Of a stretch of 17,675 nucleotides of DNA, positions 16,306 to 17,675 are shown piece by piece. The notes under the pieces were generated by a model. The model saw only the letters and a program-made list of their open reading frames with translations, was not told the DNA's origin and did not search any database. Position 1 is the stretch's first letter, and each line of letters begins with the position of its first letter. The position numbers were made by a program, and so were the translations under genes. Source of the stretch: Amoebophrya sp. AT5.2. Lineage: Eukaryota > Sar > Dinophyceae > Syndiniales > Amoebophryaceae. The DNA lies in NCBI GenBank assembly GCA_005223375.1, contig RXOD01004861.1, positions 1 through 17,675 of the forward strand, read 5' to 3'.

Positions 16306-16311
16306 CAAGGT
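16300..16311 (+). other. In-frame UAG with readthrough-like context (CAA TAG CAA GGT)
   Basis: The stop is flanked by CAA on both sides. CAA-UAG-CAA matches the core of the leaky stop context described for tobamoviruses and some cellular genes, but the following GGT does not match the full CAR-YYA form. Downstream, about 456 codons stay open in the same frame. UAG is used as an ordinary terminal stop by the genes ending at 6861 and 11380, so code reassignment is unlikely. A CAG-to-TAG mutation is the simplest alternative. Confidence 0.55.
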
Positions 16312-17675
16312 CAAGCCAAGGTCACCCGGGCGAACCTGCGGCGCGGTAGAGCCATCGGAGGTGCAGCGCAACCCCCCCAAGGAGCCTTGGTGGCGGGTAG
16401 GGGTCACGTCGAAGCGCTGACGGAGGAGCAGTGGCGTGCGTTGCGAGTGGAGATGCGGCGCCCCGAGTCCGCCGACAACGCAGAGCTGGTCGACAGGCGC
16501 GGCGAAGTTCTTTACGGGAAGAATAAAGAAAAAGTAAAGATTACGCTGCCGAAGCTCAAGCGATTCCTTGCGGATCTTCTCGACATCCAGGAGCCCAGTA
16601 AGATCGCGGCTTTTCGGCAAACATCGGCAGGATCAACCAGAGTTTTGCTAAAGTCCGACCTTTGCCCGCAACCACGGCACCTGATTTACTGGGCTTCGAC
16701 CCGGACCATAGACATACAGGGCGAATCCAGGCACACGGTGCCAATGGCTGCAGCGGTTCGTCATTGGATTGCCACAGGAGCAATTGAACGACACAAGGTG
16801 GGACGGGTAGTCCCTTTGAAAACATGGGATAAATTGCATGTGGAGGAGGAGTGGTTGCTTACGAGGGGCAACCCGGAGACCGACGGAGCGTCCTCGGCGG
16901 CAGCGAACACCAGTTTGGGGGCCGAGAATAATGAGACGTCCTCATCCGCAACCGCGAGCCGAGTCCCTCGTGCTGCAGCTGACAAGGGCGAAGTAGACTC
17001 CGACGTGAAGAAAACTATGTTCTCATATCCGCAGGGGTTCAAGTTTTACGACGAAGAAGACAGTGGCAGTGATAGTGACGCTCTCCCCTCGGAGGCCGTG
17101 TCGTCGTCGTGTATGGCAGAAAGGAGTAACGCAGGGAAAAAAGGAATCGCTCCGGCCGAGGAGCGCGAGCGTCCAACTGCCGCGAAGCACCCAGACGAAC
17201 CCCGGTACAACGGCGACGACGATAGCGACAGTGATTGTATCATGCTCTCTCCACCGGCCACCGCTCCTTCGTTCGCCCCAGTCGCCAGCAGCCTGAATAA
17301 GCCGAATGCTGTCGCGGCCGAAACCCCAGCTGCCGTCAGCGACTGTGACAGCGCCCGCGGCCGGAACCCCAGCAAGGGCGACAGCGACAGCGACTGCGTC
17401 GTGCTTCCGCCGACAGCCACCGCTCCCGCCTCCTCTGCAGTCGCTCACAGCCTGAAAAGTACGACAGTTTCAGCAGCGGAACAAAGAAGTCCTTTTCATG
17501 AATCGGCCATCGCTCAAGCCACAACCAGGTGGCGGGGGCGACGAGGGCGGGGGCGACGCGATGAGGCTGCCCACTATGGGCATTCCGCTGGGGTTGGGAG
17601 CAGCGCGGCGGCAGCCGGGACAGGAGCGAGGTCCAGCAGTTCCTGCTCGAGACCACAAAAGCAGATGCTCGGCTC
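16306..17675 (+). CDS. Open frame continuing past the UAG to the right edge; acidic-hydrophobic repeats and RG-rich tail
   Basis: The frame has no stop over 456 codons to the end of the window and codon composition like the upstream part, so it is coding or was until recently. The first ~200 residues look folded (VEALTEEQWRALRVEM, KVKITLPKLKRFLADLLDI, PRHLIYWASTRTIDIQG, MAAAVRHWIATGAIE). The remainder is Ser/Ala/Asp-rich and disordered. It contains DSGSDSDALPSEAVSS and two closer copies, DSDSDCIMLSPPATAP and DSDSDCVVLPPTATAP, then an Arg/Gly block RWRGRRGRGRR near 17530-17560. No start codon is needed if it is the readthrough continuation of the preceding frame. If it is independent, its first ATG is internal (16456). 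Family unknown. Confidence 0.5.
17215..17432 (+). repeat. Two diverged copies of an acidic + hydrophobic motif (possible SUMO-interacting motifs)
   Basis: DSDSDCIMLSPPATAP (17221-17268) and DSDSDCVVLPPTATAP (17383-17430) are 162 bases apart. Similarity extends to the Ser/Ala-rich spacers (SFAPVASSLNK and ASSAVAHSLKS). A weaker relative, DSGSDSDALPSEAVSS, lies at about 17059-17106. Acidic/serine residues directly before a short hydrophobic core resemble phospho-dependent SUMO-interacting motifs; that role is inference only. Confidence 0.6.

Larger units (their letters stand above)
14898..17675 (+). mobile_element. Possible 5' part of a second retroelement (tentative)
   Basis: The evidence is indirect. 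Composition changes abruptly near 14898 from a folded-looking protein to Arg/Gln- and then Ala/Glu-rich sequence. GGCCTTCGTTGCC at 14898-14910 resembles the repeats in the left element's tail (GGCCTTCGTGTCGCC). The following frame has a DDEWPVVNARRKPRR stretch and a Cys-protease-like box, which would suit the N-terminal part of a LINE polyprotein. Coding damage (tandem duplication, in-frame UAG) also suits a decaying element. No endonuclease or reverse transcriptase lies inside the window on this side, so a host gene remains possible. Confidence 0.25.

Noticed and set aside
1..17675. CRISPR arrays, rRNA, tRNA genes, bacterial defence islands
   Set aside because: I looked for regularly spaced repeats, T-loop GTTCRA signatures and bacterial gene families on both strands and saw none. 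The window is eukaryotic in character.

Overview
This looks like nuclear DNA of a microbial eukaryote. It carries long, mostly intron-poor reading frames of balanced base composition, a discoidin/PAN-domain protein, an Arg-Ser dipeptide tract, a single-pass membrane protein with a long cytoplasmic repeat tail, non-LTR (LINE) retrotransposon coding sequence, and splice-like signals (GTAAGT donors, a TACTAAC...TTGTAG acceptor). No operon, Shine-Dalgarno pattern or bacterial gene family was seen. The reverse transcriptase has features I associate with elements of dinoflagellates and related protists (LQG box, VVDD, KKCE). A dinoflagellate-like alveolate, possibly a parasitic one, is therefore my best guess, but the sequence does not prove it. 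All credible genes are on the + strand.

Layout. (1) 1-~4050: the 3' part of a non-LTR retrotransposon, entering from the left edge. An APE-type endonuclease domain lies in one frame, a short bridging frame follows, and the reverse transcriptase is in a third frame. After it comes an AT-rich tail with four copies of a CCTTCGTG-type repeat. (2) 4390-6861: a protein with an F5/8 type C (discoidin) domain and three PAN/apple-like modules; its 5' end is missing from the open frame. (3) 7304-11380: a very long predicted membrane protein with a Pro/Thr-rich ectodomain, one membrane span and about 1150 cytoplasmic residues. The cytoplasmic part is built from two alternating repeat motifs that I do not recognise and is interrupted by an SR-repeat linker. 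(4) 12594-15038: an 814-codon gene of unknown function with a Gly/Arg-rich and TP-rich disordered middle. (5) 14974-17675: a basic, Ala/Glu-rich open frame with a Cys-protease-like NGFCGLG box, one in-frame UAG, and then a frame open to the right edge. That last part carries repeated acidic-hydrophobic motifs (DSDC-I/V-x-L).

The most notable structural point is an exact 22-bp tandem duplication at 14959-15002, precisely where gene 4 ends and frame 5 begins. Removing one copy fuses the two frames into a single ORF. Beyond that, a single UAG in the context CAA-UAG-CAA is all that separates this ORF from the end of the window. Frame 5 may be the 5' part of a second retroelement inserted into, or next to, gene 4. 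In that case the three host-like genes lie between two retroelement fragments. The discoidin/PAN protein and the repeat membrane protein are both plausible surface or adhesion components, but nothing here shows that they work together.
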